A DNA stretch of 64,000 bases from Phytophthora quininea (Eukaryota; Oomycota; Peronosporomycetes; Peronosporales; Peronosporaceae), in assembly GCA_011947345.1 (NCBI GenBank), contig JAAVTG010000565.1, positions 62,001-126,000 on the forward strand. The letters run 5' to 3'. The first letter of the stretch is position 1. Every line of letters begins with the position of its first letter. The notes under the pieces were generated by a model. It ran no database searches. It saw only the letters and a program-made list of their open reading frames with translations, and was not told where the DNA came from. The position numbers and the translations under genes are program-made. Positions 17,860-30,058 of this stretch are shown piece by piece.

Positions 17860-19511
17860 ATGACGAGTCCCCGCGCCGAGCTCCGCGTGGAGCGAGCGGC
17901 CCCCTCGCACCTACACCCAGTCGCGCCTCCCGCAAGCGCTCGCACATGGCGGAGTCGGACCTGGGAAGCCCTCTAGCGCCCGCAAGAACGCCCATGTGTC
18001 CAGCGCCAAGAAGAGCCGAACCGACAGCTCCCAGGGCGTCTCCTGCAGCGCTAGCACCAAGAGTGTGCGTGCGAGGCCTTCTATAATCTGTATATCCTGT
18101 TAGATATCTTAATTATGCGATTTTTACTGCAGGCATCGGACAGGTTCATCCCAACGCGTAGCGCCATGAATTTGGACCTGGTGCAGTGTAACTCTCCAGA
18201 CACGGCAGCAGCTATCGAGGCTGCCACTACCAACAGGAACAAGGGCAGCCCTGGCAACAAGAACTCGGCTGCGAACGCCGCAGAAGACGAGGAGAAGCAG
18301 ATCTACAAGAAGAGACTGGCCAGCGCGCTGCTGGGCAAGGAGGACGACTCCAACCACAAGATCCTCAAGTTCACCAAGGCCAAGCCGGCGGTGGCCCCGC
18401 CAGACTCCTTCAAGACCTCGCTGCACGCGAGGTTCTCACACAACAAGGTCAGTGCGGTGCCAGCTGCAGCGGCCAAGAAGCTCAACCGCCATGTGCCATC
18501 GGCGCCAATCAAGGTGCTGGACGCGCCGGAGCTGATGAATGACTACTATTTGAACTTGCTGTCTTGGGGGCCAACAATGTGCTGGCGGTGGCGCTGGGCC
18601 AATGTGTGTACCTGTGGAACGCTGTTTCCGGAGAGATCAATGAGCTGATGGCGCTGGATGGAGATGAATACGTGAGCTCCGTACAATGGAGTGACGCAGC
18701 AGGTGGATCAGCGCACTTGGCTATTGGCACGAGTGAGAGTGTTGTACAGCTCTGGGACGTGACTGCATCGCGGCAGGTACGAACAATGAACGGCCACTCG
18801 TCACGGGTTGGAGCTTTAGCCTGGAACAGCTACGTGCTGTCGTCGGGATCACGGGACAGCACTATTATTCATCACGACGTGCGAGCACGGCAGCACCAGC
18901 TATCGACGTTGACGAGCCACGAACAGGAAGTGTGCGGGCTGCAGTGGTCGCCAGATGGCACCATGCTGGCTTCTGGAGGCAATGACAACGCCTTGTGTCT
19001 GTGGAAGGCCGGCAGCATTGGTTCTAGTCAAAGTATGCAAACACCCACCCACCGGTTAGAGCAGCACACTGCTGCTGTGAAGGCAATTGCGTGGTGTCCT
19101 TGGGAGCGCAATCTGCTTGCCACGGGTGGAGGTACAGCTGATCGAACAATCAAGTTTTGGAACACAACCAACGGAGCGATGCTGAACTCCGTGGACACTG
19201 GATCGCAGGTGTGTTCACTGCTTTGGTCTGCCACAGAGAAGGAGCTGTTGTCGTCACACGGCTACTCACAGAACGAATTGTGCTTGTGGAAGTACCCCAG
19301 CATGACAAAAGTGAAAGAGCTCACAGGCCACACGTCTCGGGTACTGCACCTGGCGGCGTCGCCTGACGGCGAGACGGTTGTATCGGGTGCAGCCGATGAA
19401 ACACTCCGGTTTTGGAAGGTCTTTGGGCCGAACCGTAAGGCGCGGAAAGTGGGCTCGAGTACAGCTGAATTGAGCAGTTCATCATTGTCGAGCGTCATGA
19501 GCATCCGATAA
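17860..19511 (+). CDS. CDC20: CDC20-type APC/C co-activator
   Basis: Two exons, 17860-18064 and 18133-19511. Three single-base losses (C5 at 17900-17904, G3 at 17963-17965, G5 at 18566-18570) break the frame; filled, the product is 528 residues. Exon 2 opens with the C-box [14 protein letters not shown]. The WD40 propeller begins [20 protein letters not shown], which is closer to Cdc20 than to Cdh1, and continues through seven repeats (for example [17 protein letters not shown]). The protein ends MSIR, the Ile-Arg tail that docks on APC3. Cdc20 loads substrates onto the anaphase-promoting complex at metaphase. APC11, the RING subunit of the same complex, is coded 11 kb to the right. Confidence 0.93.
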
Positions 19512-19891
19512 GGCGCTGTTGCTTTGTCAAGGACACCTCGTCGATGAAGAAAAAGAGGTGCGTTTACCACATTTTGTGTAGGAAAGCGTCAATTTGATAA
19601 AGCAGCGGGCCCGGTTGATTTGACTGACGTGATGGCAACACAATGGCGAGCGAGGAAGACAAAGCTGACGATATTTTAATTGCTGTATTTCTTTTGCCTA
19701 TACTTTTTTGTTTTTGCTTACCGTTTGTACGGGATGGTACTCGAAGTGCCTGTTACATGAGTGTTCCTTGAGTGCTGTTGCTATTCGTATGTATGTTGGT
19801 GAAAATATCGTCTCAGTCGGCCAGGCTGGCCGTTGCAGTCACTTCTGAGGTTTCGTCGGCGCAGGACAGCAGGCAGCAAAGCACAGACGAG
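19512..19891 (+). promoter_or_regulatory. Intergenic region between CDC20 and the MINDY gene
   Basis: 380 bases between two same-strand genes. It is T-rich around 19676-19720 and holds the CDC20 3' UTR and the next promoter. I see no strong Inr match or RNA gene. Confidence 0.4.
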
Positions 19892-21946
19892 ATGGAAAAC
19901 CCTGAGGTGGACGTGACTCGCCAGGCAGAGCTGCTGGTGATGGACTACCTGAAGAACACGAACTGTCCTCGAGCACTGGACGCGTTCATGCAAAAGTCTT
20001 CGGCAACCCGAGCATCGGCACTCGCGAGCGAGCATTTTATGATCGACATGGAGGCGAAAAAGAACGCTGCGGAGGACTACAAGAGCCTTCTTCACTTCAT
20101 GCTCAGCGCGGCAGGCGACAAGGGAGACGCAACTTCCAGCACTCGCCAACGATCGAGTTCACGGACCTCACCAACTAAAGATGCAGAAGCCGAGATTGCT
20201 GTGCAGTGGACGAAGGAGGAGGTTAGTGCATTGAAGAAGGCAATCAAGAAAACGAGTGCTGTAGAAGACAAGAACCAGCGATGGAAGGAGATCGCCAAAC
20301 TGGTGGGGAACGGAAAAACGAAAAACACTGCTACATTAAGTACAAAGAACTCAAGCAGGAGCAAGAAGCGAAAGCGGCCACAAAAAGTCGTCAACGCGAC
20401 GCCCACGCTCTGGTGATGAGAAGTTCAAGCAAGAACCCGACCAACCAAAACTGAAACCAGAAAAGAATAAAGTGGTGGAGGTTAGCAATTGTGTACCTGC
20501 CAAAGAGTCTGTATCGACATCACCCGGCTCAGCATTCGTTGTGTCGAACCGGACTGCACCTCCACAAGCAAAAGTCCGGCAAGCGTCATTAGAGATCTTA
20601 GAAGTGGAAGACTGCGAGGATTTTGGAGCTCTACTGGACCATCCAGCAAGTAAAGCGCCAATCAGCCGCACAAATCTCGGCAGCTCGACATTTTCGTCGA
20701 CTACAAAGCTGCCTACAGCTTTGGAAATTGCTGCGCTTCAGCAGCTTCTGTTTGGCTCGACCAAGAAGACGTTCAACAATCATTGGGAAGAACAGGTTCG
20801 GTCCTCGAGAGCATTGGCATCAAAAGGGTGTGTTAGTTTCTAAGCTGCAAGTGCTAACTAACTGGTGTACAGGGATTCGTTTTCTCGACTGTGCGAGACC
20901 TGCAGTACGGGCTGGTGCAGCACCAAGGTGGTCCATGCGGCATCTTGGCTGTCGTCCAAGCTTATGTGCTGCGCTTTCTTCTGCAGAACCCGCCTGTCGA
21001 CTGGAAGAATGTTAGTGACATACACATCGAGTTCTGGCGTCATATTTGCATCGTATCACTGACGTGTGTGGAAATGTCGTTTGTAGCCTGGAGTTCCCCA
21101 CCAAGAACGAGCGTTGGTACAAGCCTTGACGCATATCCTCTGGCAAGCTGCACGAGGATCTCCAACTTCCAGCAACAACCCCACTGAGTGCATCGTTGCC
21201 ATCAAAGACAGCAACTCAGCTGGACAACGACGCTTTATGAGCGGCTACAAGCTGCACGTCACCACCTCGGAAGAGCAAACCCGACAGGTGTTCACTGCCA
21301 ACTTGCCGCAGTTCATGGAGTCAACAGGCAGCGGTCTCATTCAGTTTGTAGTCTCCGTTCTCATGACCAAGGGCGTGGACACCATCAAGAGCGAAATGGA
21401 CCAGCTCGCGTTGGATTCGGGCGGCCAGCTCGTCGGCGCTCATGACTACTGCACCCAGGAGATCGTAAACCTGTTACTGTGCGGCTACGCCTGCAGCAAC
21501 GTGTTCAACGGCGAGCAAGTGCTTGAAGGTTCAAGCTCCGATGACGCCGGTGCAGTTGTGCTGCGTGGCATTTCGTCGCAGTCGGTGGTGGGCTTCCTGT
21601 CGCTGTTCGAGGCCTACCAGAACTTGGTGGTGGGCTCGTTCCTCAAGCAGCCACGCTTCAACATCTGGGTCGTCTGCAGCGAGTCGCACTACTCGGTGCT
21701 GTTCGTCGCAGACCAGCATGCTTTGGAGGACCAATCGCTCTTGGACCGAGCCAACGTCGACCTGCAGTACTTTGACGGACTCGCCAACCAGGACGAGGAG
21801 ATCCGACTATCGGTCGACACATTGGCCATGTCCGAGCAGACTCCACGGCCAACCACGACGACCTCATCCCGCCGCTGAATTTGGTCATCCGCACCAAATG
21901 GCCCCGCGCGTCGGTCGACTGGAACGGAGTCGAGCCGCTGTTGTAG
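19892..21946 (+). CDS. LisH-SANT-MINDY deubiquitinase (MINDY-3/4 type)
   Basis: Three exons: 19892-20795, 20873-21010 and 21087-21946. Losses at A5 20321-20325, C3 20402-20404 and near 21838-21844 break the frame; filled, the product is 634 residues. The N-terminus carries a LisH motif (AELLVMDYLKNTNCPRALDAFM). A SANT/Myb-like helix bundle follows (VQWTKEEVSALKKAIKK to KKHCYIKYKELK). The C-terminal half is the MINDY catalytic domain: LEIAALQQLLFGSTKKTFNNHW, then the cysteine loop YGLVQHQGGPCGILAVVQAY, the histidine segment ESHYSVLF, and the closing DLIPPLNLVIRTKWP...DWNGVEPLL. MINDY enzymes trim K48-linked ubiquitin chains. The SANT module suggests chromatin or nuclear work, which is inference. 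Confidence 0.87.
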
Positions 21947-22102
21947 AACAGAATCTGTTCGTCGGCAGAGATTGCGAGGCCATGCTGAGCAGCACCAACA
22001 CCAGCTGCGTAGAAAATAAAGTATACTTTCTCCAATGTATCATTTGACCATGTGTGTGGCCAGCTGAGTGCGCTGGACTCGCGTGCTTATTCGTGGGCAA
22101 AC

Positions 22103-22156
22103 ATGCGGGCTCTGAAACGACCGTATGCAAGAAAGCCTGGCAAGTCCGGAAAAGAG
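22103..22156 (+). CDS. Possible 5' coding exon of the first 7TM-kinase gene
   Basis: ATG at 22103 opens MRALKRPYARKPGKSGKE and ends at a good donor (GTAAGG at 22157), with an acceptor at 22212-22213. After splicing, the frame reaches LPLVVRW and is one base out of phase with DEALLRLRW of the main exon. Given the number of one-base losses in this window, the true start may be here; the conservative start is 22252. Confidence 0.35.
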
Positions 22157-22251
22157 GTAAGGCAAGTCGACTGTTTCTCTGCGCAGTAAACCTCATAAAG
22201 CGATAATATCCAGGTGGCCAACAAGTTCCATAGCCTACCTCTGGTAGTCCG

Positions 22252-24941
22252 ATGGATGAGGCGCTGCTGCGACTGCGATGGGTGTTGCAGGCCATGGCGG
22301 TGGGCTACGGTGTCATCTTCCTGCTCTGCGTCGGACTCGTCGTGTATATGCGCTACCACCGCTCCGGAGCCTTCCGAGGCGACTCGAGAGCTGCTCGACG
22401 AGTGCTACTGCCAGCCTTCCAACCGCTGCTGTGGCTGTTAACTGCAGTGTCATTGCTGTACACCATCAGCCTGGCCTTGCTGCTGACGCTGGTGCCGATC
22501 TACGAAATGGGCGGCGTCGTCAAATCCGAGATGTACTACAGCGGCCGAGTGTTCGTGATTGCGCTGCCGCTGCTGTATCTGAGACAGCAAGCAGTGACGA
22601 CAAGAGCGTTGATCCGGGCGGCCATGCTGTCATTGTTGTTAGCCGTATACAATATCCCGATCGTGTGGCTTGGAGAGCAGACGGATTGGATCAAGACGGC
22701 GCATTATGTGACGCTGGTGACTGGCGCACTGCCGCTGTTGGTGCTGGGCTACGTGTGTCTGGTGAAATCGGACCGAGCAAGTCAGCGGACGCTGAAGGAA
22801 TATGCAGCTTTCGTGGTGATTTACTACGCGTTGAGAATCGCGTACAGTCAGCTGCTGTACATTGGCATCACAGTCTGCGACGAAGCCTTCGTGCTGTGTC
22901 TTGTGAGCGTGTTCTGGGGTCACTCTGTCCTGCGGTGATTTGGAGAGTGATCAAGGCCGATACGGACCATTGGCGAGGTCTTGGCCAACGCGCAGTGCAT
23001 CTTCAGATGTTGTTTCGAGAAAAGTATCACTATTTGCAGGAACGAGTTTCGTCGCGAGGACTCCACGTGCTGATTGAGATGCATCGGAAACATATCATCG
23101 ACTTTGCGTATCTGGAACTAAAGCACAAGATTGGCGCTGGAGCAAGCGCGGTGGTATTTAAGGGTGTGCTTCACTCCAAGATCCCGGTTGCTGTCAAGGT
23201 GTATACTCCGCGAGTTCTTACTGAAGAGACCGTCGCGGAATTCTCTCATGAGGCAGCACTTTGTGGCGCACTTTACCACCCAAATATTGTCCAGTTTTAC
23301 GGCATGTGTGTGTCCGCCAACGGTTTGTTTGGTCTCGGAACTCTGTCATGCTTCGCTTGAAGATGTGGTACGTGCTAGTGCTAGGCGACATCTGCACCAA
23401 CGGCAAAATGCATCGTATCAACACGAAGACTTGGACAGGTCTCAAGACTATCTTCAGCAACGACAGCAGCTGCTGATCGACCTCAACTACATGATCGACG
23501 CCACTCGTGCGGTCGTGTACCTGCACAGCTTTTCTCCAGCGTTTCTACATCGCGATCTCAAGCCGTCCAACTTCCTTGTTGACGTCATGGGCACTTGCAA
23601 GCTCACGGATTTCGGCGAGTCTCGCAGTGTTCCAACTGGAACCAAGTCGGATCGAAATAAAATCCAGACCGACAGTCATTCGGCGACTGCACCTACAACT
23701 GGAAGTGGGCTCTTGGAGGACGATGGATTGTATCTCGGAGTTGATACGCCGACGCAGCCGACATTTCTTCAACCGCCACCGCCAAGAACTTTACGGCCGT
23801 CGATGCGAGTTCGCGAGCGGAATGCAATGACAGTTCGAGGGACGGCAGATTACATGGCTCCAGAGATGATTGAAGGCAAGGCTGGCACTGCTGTGTATGG
23901 CGAGGCGGCTGATATTTATTCCCTCGCGATCACGTTGTGGGATATCGCCAACCCTCTCGGCTCAAAGTACCCGGAGGCGACACGAAGTCATCTGCAAGTG
24001 TTCGACAGTGTCTTAGAAGGAGAGCGACCACCACTGGAAGCGTCAATGCATCCGGAACTGCGTCGATTAATCACCGAGGCTTGGAATCCACAGCCGGAAC
24101 GTCGACCATCTGCAACGTACATCTTGGAAGCACTAGAGACACTCCATCAAGAGGTTAGTGCTCAAACAGCTCTCAAGCTTGCTTCATCCGTCGCGAGTGT
24201 CGAAACTCCGAGTGGTCAGCACCTTATTGAGAGTTTGGTGGATCTGGAGTATGTGGATTCAGTTAGTGAAGCGTGCCGAGTGGGAAACTCGTTGATGAGC
24301 GCTGGCTTCCTTCATCATGTTCGCCACCAGGAATCCTTCCGGAAACCTGACGAGCAATTCTACTTCGACACCGATGTCTTGAAATTATATGCGCTCGCCA
24401 CTCCTGACAGCGCTGTGCCTTTCACTTCTACAAGCATGGGGACGATTGACGAAGGAGATCCATTTGCGTCAGAGCAGAAGAAACAATCCCGTCAAGCGAT
24501 CAACCAACGAAGACGAGCGACGGATTCGCCGGCTCATATCCGTTACTTTTCACCGCTTCCAGAAGGAAAGACTCGGAGTACGACCACTGCGTGCCGTCGG
24601 GTCAGTCTGGAATTCGCTGCCTGCGCTTGTCGAAAACATGGACGCGGTGAGGAAATTGACGACCGGGGTCAGCGGAAGAAGTTCCACTGGAACAAAAATG
24701 GTTTTCGATCATGGAGGACAGTATCACGACGGAGATGACGCTACCGCAGGAATTAGAGTCGCAGCCGTCATTAGCCACGACCGACGAATTCGAAGACTAC
24801 CCGAGTGGGAACTGGGAAGACATGGAGTCCGGAGCTACTGCAATTTACGGATCCGAAGTTCTCAGTGTTGACGAAGAAATTGAAATTGGCAATGACGACG
24901 ACGACGACATCCACTCTCGGTCATCCATTGTGATCATTTAG
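22252..24941 (+). CDS. 7TM receptor-TKL kinase-DEP fusion (GPCR-bigram), copy 1
   Basis: About 897 residues once breaks are filled: G4 22916-22919, a TG-repeat contraction near 23306-23316 (two bases), and T4 24702-24705. Seven hydrophobic helices span residues about 10-235 (first VGYGVIFLLCVGLVVY, last VLCLVSVFWGSLCPAVIW). A linker (ADTDHWRGLGQRAVHLQMLF) leads to a complete kinase domain: GAGASAVVFKG, VAVKVY, HRDLKPSNFL, TDFGESR, DYMAPEM. A DEP-like domain follows (SEACRVGNSLMSAGFLHHV), then an acidic tail. Fusion of 7TM and TKL kinase matches the oomycete GPCR-bigram class. It probably couples an external signal to phosphorylation without a separate G protein, though this is inferred. A second copy lies at 53863-56380 on the other strand. 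Confidence 0.85.
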
Positions 24942-25032
24942 TCCGTCAGATATTTAAGTGTACATGTCTGTAGAGAAATACTATCCAGTAAAATAATAAG
25001 GTCATGAAAAGTTGTTTGGCAAGAACTTTTAT

Positions 25033-25048
25033 GCACATTTTCGATTTT
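25033..25048 (+). promoter_or_regulatory. Inr-like element upstream of eIF2D
   Basis: GCACATTTTCGATTTT agrees with the oomycete Inr consensus GCTCATTYYNCAWTTT at 14 of 16 positions and lies 17 bases before the eIF2D start codon, a normal place for oomycete transcription starts. Confidence 0.45.
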
Positions 25049-25065
25049 ACCTTACATTATAAAAG

Positions 25066-27041
25066 ATGTTCGCCAAGGCGGCCAAGACGAGCGGCAATGT
25101 GCTGCTCAAGAACAAGGACGCCAAGAAGCTGCGACGCGACGTGGCCGACCGCTTCAAGAACTCATGCGACGGAGCAGACGACCCCAACCTGAAGCTGCTG
25201 CTGGCGTCCAAGGTAACAACTTCACTAAGAAAACATTTTTAAAACGATTGGTTTGCATTATAACTTTTGTTACCTAAGGCTGCAGTGAAGAAGATCAGTT
25301 TCCAGGCTCCGTCTCGTGTCGTCGTGTACGCCTCAGAAGACACTAAAGAGCCTCTACTATTTGACGTGACGGGCAAGGGCGACCTCTGCTTCACAGGTAG
25401 GCTTGTTACAAGATTGTCCCGTGGTTTACCACTAATATTGTAACTTTGTTACAGTGTACGCTCTGTGGCGCGCACCAACACTGCTGCCTGCTCTGACGGT
25501 ACACGCTCCAGTGAGCGAATTCGTGCTGCGAGGAGCTGATGTAATGCTGCCTGGAGTGGTGTTTACCTCTGCGGAGGAACTGCAGTCGCTCCGTAAAGGA
25601 GAACTGCGCGCAGTTTACGCTCGAGGTAATCCTTGTGCGATTGCAGTGGGGAAATGCTGGTGGATGCGGCAGACGTGGAACGCAGCGGCAAAAAGGTAGA
25701 GCTTTGAAGCTCTGGCATGTAACGGGGACTCGTTGTGGCAAATGGGGCCGCAGACGTTGCCTAATGACGGGTTTCTAGGAGACCGAGTGGTGCCCATTTC
25801 GACGGATGGCCAGGCTAGAGAAGACGACGCTAGTGAAGAGGAAGAAGTTGGTGTCAGTTTGGACAATGTTACGCTGGAGGAGAAGAGTGAGAGTAAGGAA
25901 GAGGAGCAAGCAGAAGAAGACGTGACCAAGGAGCAAATGGACAGCTACTATGTGGCCGCGTTGCTGCAGGCTTTGAAGACTGGTCGGGTACGGGAGAAGG
26001 AACTGCCGATGCTGGCCAGTTCGTTCCACGCGAATGTGTTGCTGCCGTGTCGGCGCGCAGGTGTATCGCTGAATATCAAACACAGCTCATTCAAGAAGCT
26101 ATCAGTGTTCTTGAAAGGAATGGAAGCGTATGGTCTGTTGGCTGCTAATGATCAAGACGGAGTGCAGTCCATCTCAGCGATTTCTAGACGTCACCCGTGC
26201 GTGTACTCATTTTTACTTGGTAGTTACGATGCGAAAAGGACTGACGATGTTTATTGTTGTTTGCTACTGCAGTGATGTACTAGCGCACGAAAAGTACCGC
26301 ACGGAGGAAGAAGCTCAGCTAGAAGAGCAGGCCAGCGCGAACCAGGCTGCAGGCCAACCCGCTTTCATTCCTGGCCAGTTTGCGCCAGAGGTGGAAGAGA
26401 ATATTGGCTTGTCTCCAGCTCTCAAGACACTGCTTGCGTCCATTCTACCTGGATCTGTTGCTGGCCAACCGCAGCAGAAATACTGGTCTCCTGTTGAAGT
26501 TCGCGACATGGTAACTCAATTTATTGAGAGCCAAGGACTGGTGGACGCCGAGAACAAGAAATTTGTTCGTCTAAATGGGCCTCTTACTGACGCGTTGTTT
26601 GGGAAGAAGGCTCCGGCTGAGGGCTACCCGGAACGCCTCTCTCGACCAGATATTCTTAACCAGTTGCTGTCGAAGTGTACACGGTATCACCGCGTCAAGC
26701 TGTTTCCAACGCATGCGGCGAAATTCCACGGTGGCAATTTGAGACCGATCCTGATTCATGCTCAAAAGCTCAAGCGCCGGAACAATACAACGGTGACATG
26801 CATTTCATTCTACCAGCAGTTCGGAATTGATGGCGCTGCGTTCGCTAAGGAGGCCCAGAAGAAGTGGGGCTGCAGTGCATCTGTACAAACCTCCGAGGAG
26901 AAGAGCAAAGGCGAAGAGATCCAAATCCATGGGCAAATGATCAACGAAGTGCTGGACTACTTGTCGACGAAGTACAAGATCAACCTGAAGTACTGCAGCA
27001 CGACCTACGGCAAGGATGTCAAGCCCAAGAAGAAAAAATGA
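25066..27041 (+). CDS. EIF2D: Translation initiation factor eIF2D (ligatin)
   Basis: Four exons: 25066-25212, 25279-25396, 25455-26196 and 26273-27041. Three single-base losses cluster at 25652-25654, 25695-25696 and 25724-25727; filled, the product is 592 residues against 584 in human. The N-terminal MFAKAAKTSGNVLLKNKDAKKLR and the PUA region (VYALWRAPTLLPALTVHAPV, GADVMLPGVV) match ligatin. A winged-helix and SWIB/MDM2-type middle follows (SSFKKLSVFLKGMEAYGLL, LSRPDILNQLLSKC), then a SUI1 domain (VTCISFYQQFGIDGAAFAKE, EIQIHGQMINEVLDYLSTK). eIF2D delivers or recycles tRNA on 40S subunits independently of eIF2-GTP. The acidic linker (residues about 200-240) is expected in the family. Confidence 0.92.
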
Positions 27042-27126
27042 GGTGCTCTAGAGCAATGGGGGCATTTATTGAGGAGATGCGATCACGGGATAAAGTCTAT
27101 CTAAATGGATAGGGAGGGAACACATC

Positions 27127-29802
27127 CTACGACGAGGGAGAGGCCTCTTCTATAAGCGGTGACGATGACGATGACGTGCCAGACTTTCGTTTCTTTTTCT
27201 TCTTGTTGCGAGAGCTGGGTGTGCTCTCATTCGTTGAAGAGGACGTCGTAGTTGGCGGGCTTTGTTGCGATGCTTTATTGGACTTCAACGACGATTTCTT
27301 TTTCGTGTTCTTGCGTCGTTTGTTTTTGAGCCGACGCGCTTCAATAGGATGGCGAAGAGCGATGTGGTAGACTACCAGCGCCAATGCGCACACTGGCGTG
27401 AGGTAGAACGATAGATGAGCGCGATTCAAGCCATACACCACTTGAAGCGCAGCACAAAGCTGGAAAATCATTGGCACGAGAGCATGCATCGCAAGGTCCA
27501 CCTTGCTCTCTTCCAAGAAGTCCTTGTACTTCGCAGCCTCTTGGAAATTGCCGTTGCCTCCACCGCAAAGTCTGCACGAGCGGATGCAGAAGTCGCAAAA
27601 GTCCCGTGAGTTTTTGAATCGATAGACACAGTCGCACGAAACAACGCGGAAGGTTGGGCCAACGTGCACGACCTCGCGAGCTTTTCCTGTGATCATACGC
27701 CGCGTTGTACGATCAGTGTACTCTACAAGGATAGCTCCAGGACCGCCATCCTCGAACACACACTTTGGGCAGTTTTCTGCAGTGATTTTGACACCGGAAC
27801 TCTTTGCCGCGTTGCCATAGACCGAGGCAGCATCCTGACCGGACGAGGCTCCGAAAAAGCGGTCGGTGGAAGCGGAACCATTTGGTCGAGCGACAACCCA
27901 ATGAGGTACACCAGCAGCGTCAACACGAACACGTACGACCCACCTTCAACTAGCAGGTCGTTCGACAAATCTGACGGCGGAGAGACCACCAAACCAGCGA
28001 AATACGCGATCTTTCCTACCCACGGGAAAAGCGATAGCCATAGCACTGCAAACAGCGAGCGTCTCATGCGCTGCTGATCCGCAGTTCCATCAGTACTTCC
28101 ACCGAGTGCGAATATATACATGAAGAACACTCCAAATGCTACGACGACAGATGACGCCAACACTCTTGCCGAGTCGAAACCCTGAAGTTGGCTGACCACA
28201 AACGCAACGACGTGGATGACGGCGAGGATCATCCAACGTTGAATTCCCGCTCGCTCAGTCACGTTTCTGACAAGAGATACAATCGGCGATACAATAAATC
28301 GTTGTAGCAGCGAGAAAAGTGTGAAAGCGTACAGCAAACCCAGCGCGTACGAGTAGAGAATAACCAGCTCGAGAATCGCAGTAGCGTGGACAAGAAGATG
28401 GTCCGATGACCATGAAGCCTCAGACGCGCCCAACCCAGTTAAACCTGCGACGGCAGCAGCAGCGAGGGCTAGTACTGCGAACGTAAAGCCAAAATACGTT
28501 CGACCACGCAGCGATTGTGAAAGGTACGTCGCTCCGTTTTCAGGATCTGTGGTGTGTGGGAAATGGGGTGCAGCATGGACGTGAACGATGGGAAGTTCTC
28601 TTGGCTCTGGTCTTCAGGTGACGGTGCTGACTGTAAATTGAATCGTGACTGCCACTGAGATAGCTGTGCGCAGACAATCTGGAGTGCAAGTGCGTACATG
28701 ATCACGATCATAGTAAAAATCTTGTCCGCAGCAAGTGCGTCAGGAACTGAGGCAGCAGCAACGCGTAGTCAGCATACTCTCCAGGGTGGTATCCGTCTTG
28801 CACATAGCTTCGGTGCAATGAGACGTTTGAGACGTTCTCGATGTCCTCAGCTTCGTCCAGAGTATCTCCAACCAGCACTTCTTTGGCAATTGCGAGACGG
28901 ACACTCGGGTCGCTGACCAGCTCCTTCGTTTCAATATCAATTGACTTGTACAAGCTCTCCGCCACCACCTTCAGCAACTGATGGCACCACAGCAGGCAAA
29001 AGTGGTCCACAGTTGTCTGCACCGCAGGCATACCAGAAGCCAGCGCCGCAAAGGCTCTTGTTGGCGCAGCGACACTGTCTACACTCGTCAACGAGGCTGT
29101 CACCAGCGTATCTTTATGTCCTCCTGTGATCGCCACATACACTACCTCGTCATCTCTCTTGCCGTGCATCTTGTCATACAACGCATTCACTTCTGAATCA
29201 AAAGGGAATGAAGGGTTCTCATAGGGAACCCCTAGAGCCACGACATGTTGGATCGATCTCCGCTTGAAATTGGGCAACATCTCAGCCGTACGAGCCACCA
29301 CTCCTCCCATGGAATGGGCGACGATAATAACGCTCTCGGGCAGCATCACGGTGCTGGATCGCTTGCTCTGTCTCTTGTACTCTCTCAAGATGGCTCGGAT
29401 GGCGTCGTTGGTAAACTTGGCCTGATCCAGGATGAAGTTCCCGTTGAGTCCTGTGGGCTCCTCTTGGAAGTCCAGAGCGAACACATCGAATAGCTTTTCG
29501 TCCTGGTCCCAGAGGTGGCGGGACAAAGAGCGGGCCTGCTTGTAGCTGCCTAAATGTCCTGGCAGGAAGAGCACGGGGACGCCCAGCAACTGGTCCCGAT
29601 ACTGCTTCATATCCACGCGGTAGAGTTGGTATTTGTTGTGCGACGGGAATCCGCGCCACGCCACGGGGCTGTACACGGGCCAGGAGTAGGTCATCTCGCA
29701 GGAGGACGCATGGCGCTTGGTGGATACGATGTCCACCACGTAAAGCCCCGTGAGCAGCACGCTGAGCGCCGCCAGCACCGGCAACAGCAGGCCACGTGAC
29801 AT
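27127..29802 (-). CDS. PGAP1: GPI inositol-deacylase (PGAP1/Bst1)
   Basis: Single exon. Three single-base losses (near 28728-28734, at 28565-28568 and at 27854-27858) break it; filled, it codes 892 residues. After a signal anchor (residues 5-24) come the PGAP1 marks: CEMTYSWPVY, GVPVLFLPGHLGSYKQARSL, VFALDFQEEPTGLNG, the lipase serine loop VAHSMGGVVAR, VYVAITGGHKDTLVT and TTVDHFCLLWCHQLL. Multiple membrane helices fill the second half. PGAP1 removes the acyl chain from inositol of GPI anchors in the endoplasmic reticulum so that GPI proteins can leave. The nucleophile elbow is A-H-S-M-G rather than the common G-H-S-M-G. A cysteine cluster (CDFCIRSCRLCGGGNG) sits before the last helices, and the lysine/serine tail is long. 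Confidence 0.9.
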
Positions 29803-30058
29803 CGGGAAAAGTATAATGCAAAAACAGCATTTTATGAAAAATGTATTTTAGCTTTTGTTTTACTAAAAAGCTATGAAAAACTTGAGGTTTGCTATTGCAT
29901 TGCTGCCCAACACGTCAAGACCTGCTCGTCGACGCGGGCTTATACTGGAGCTCATTCGACAAGACTCAGACTCGAGCAAAACGTACATTCGTAACCATGT
30001 TGATGATGAAAGGCTCCTACAATTACTGTAAAGTGTAGTCACCCAGAACGTCATCCGC

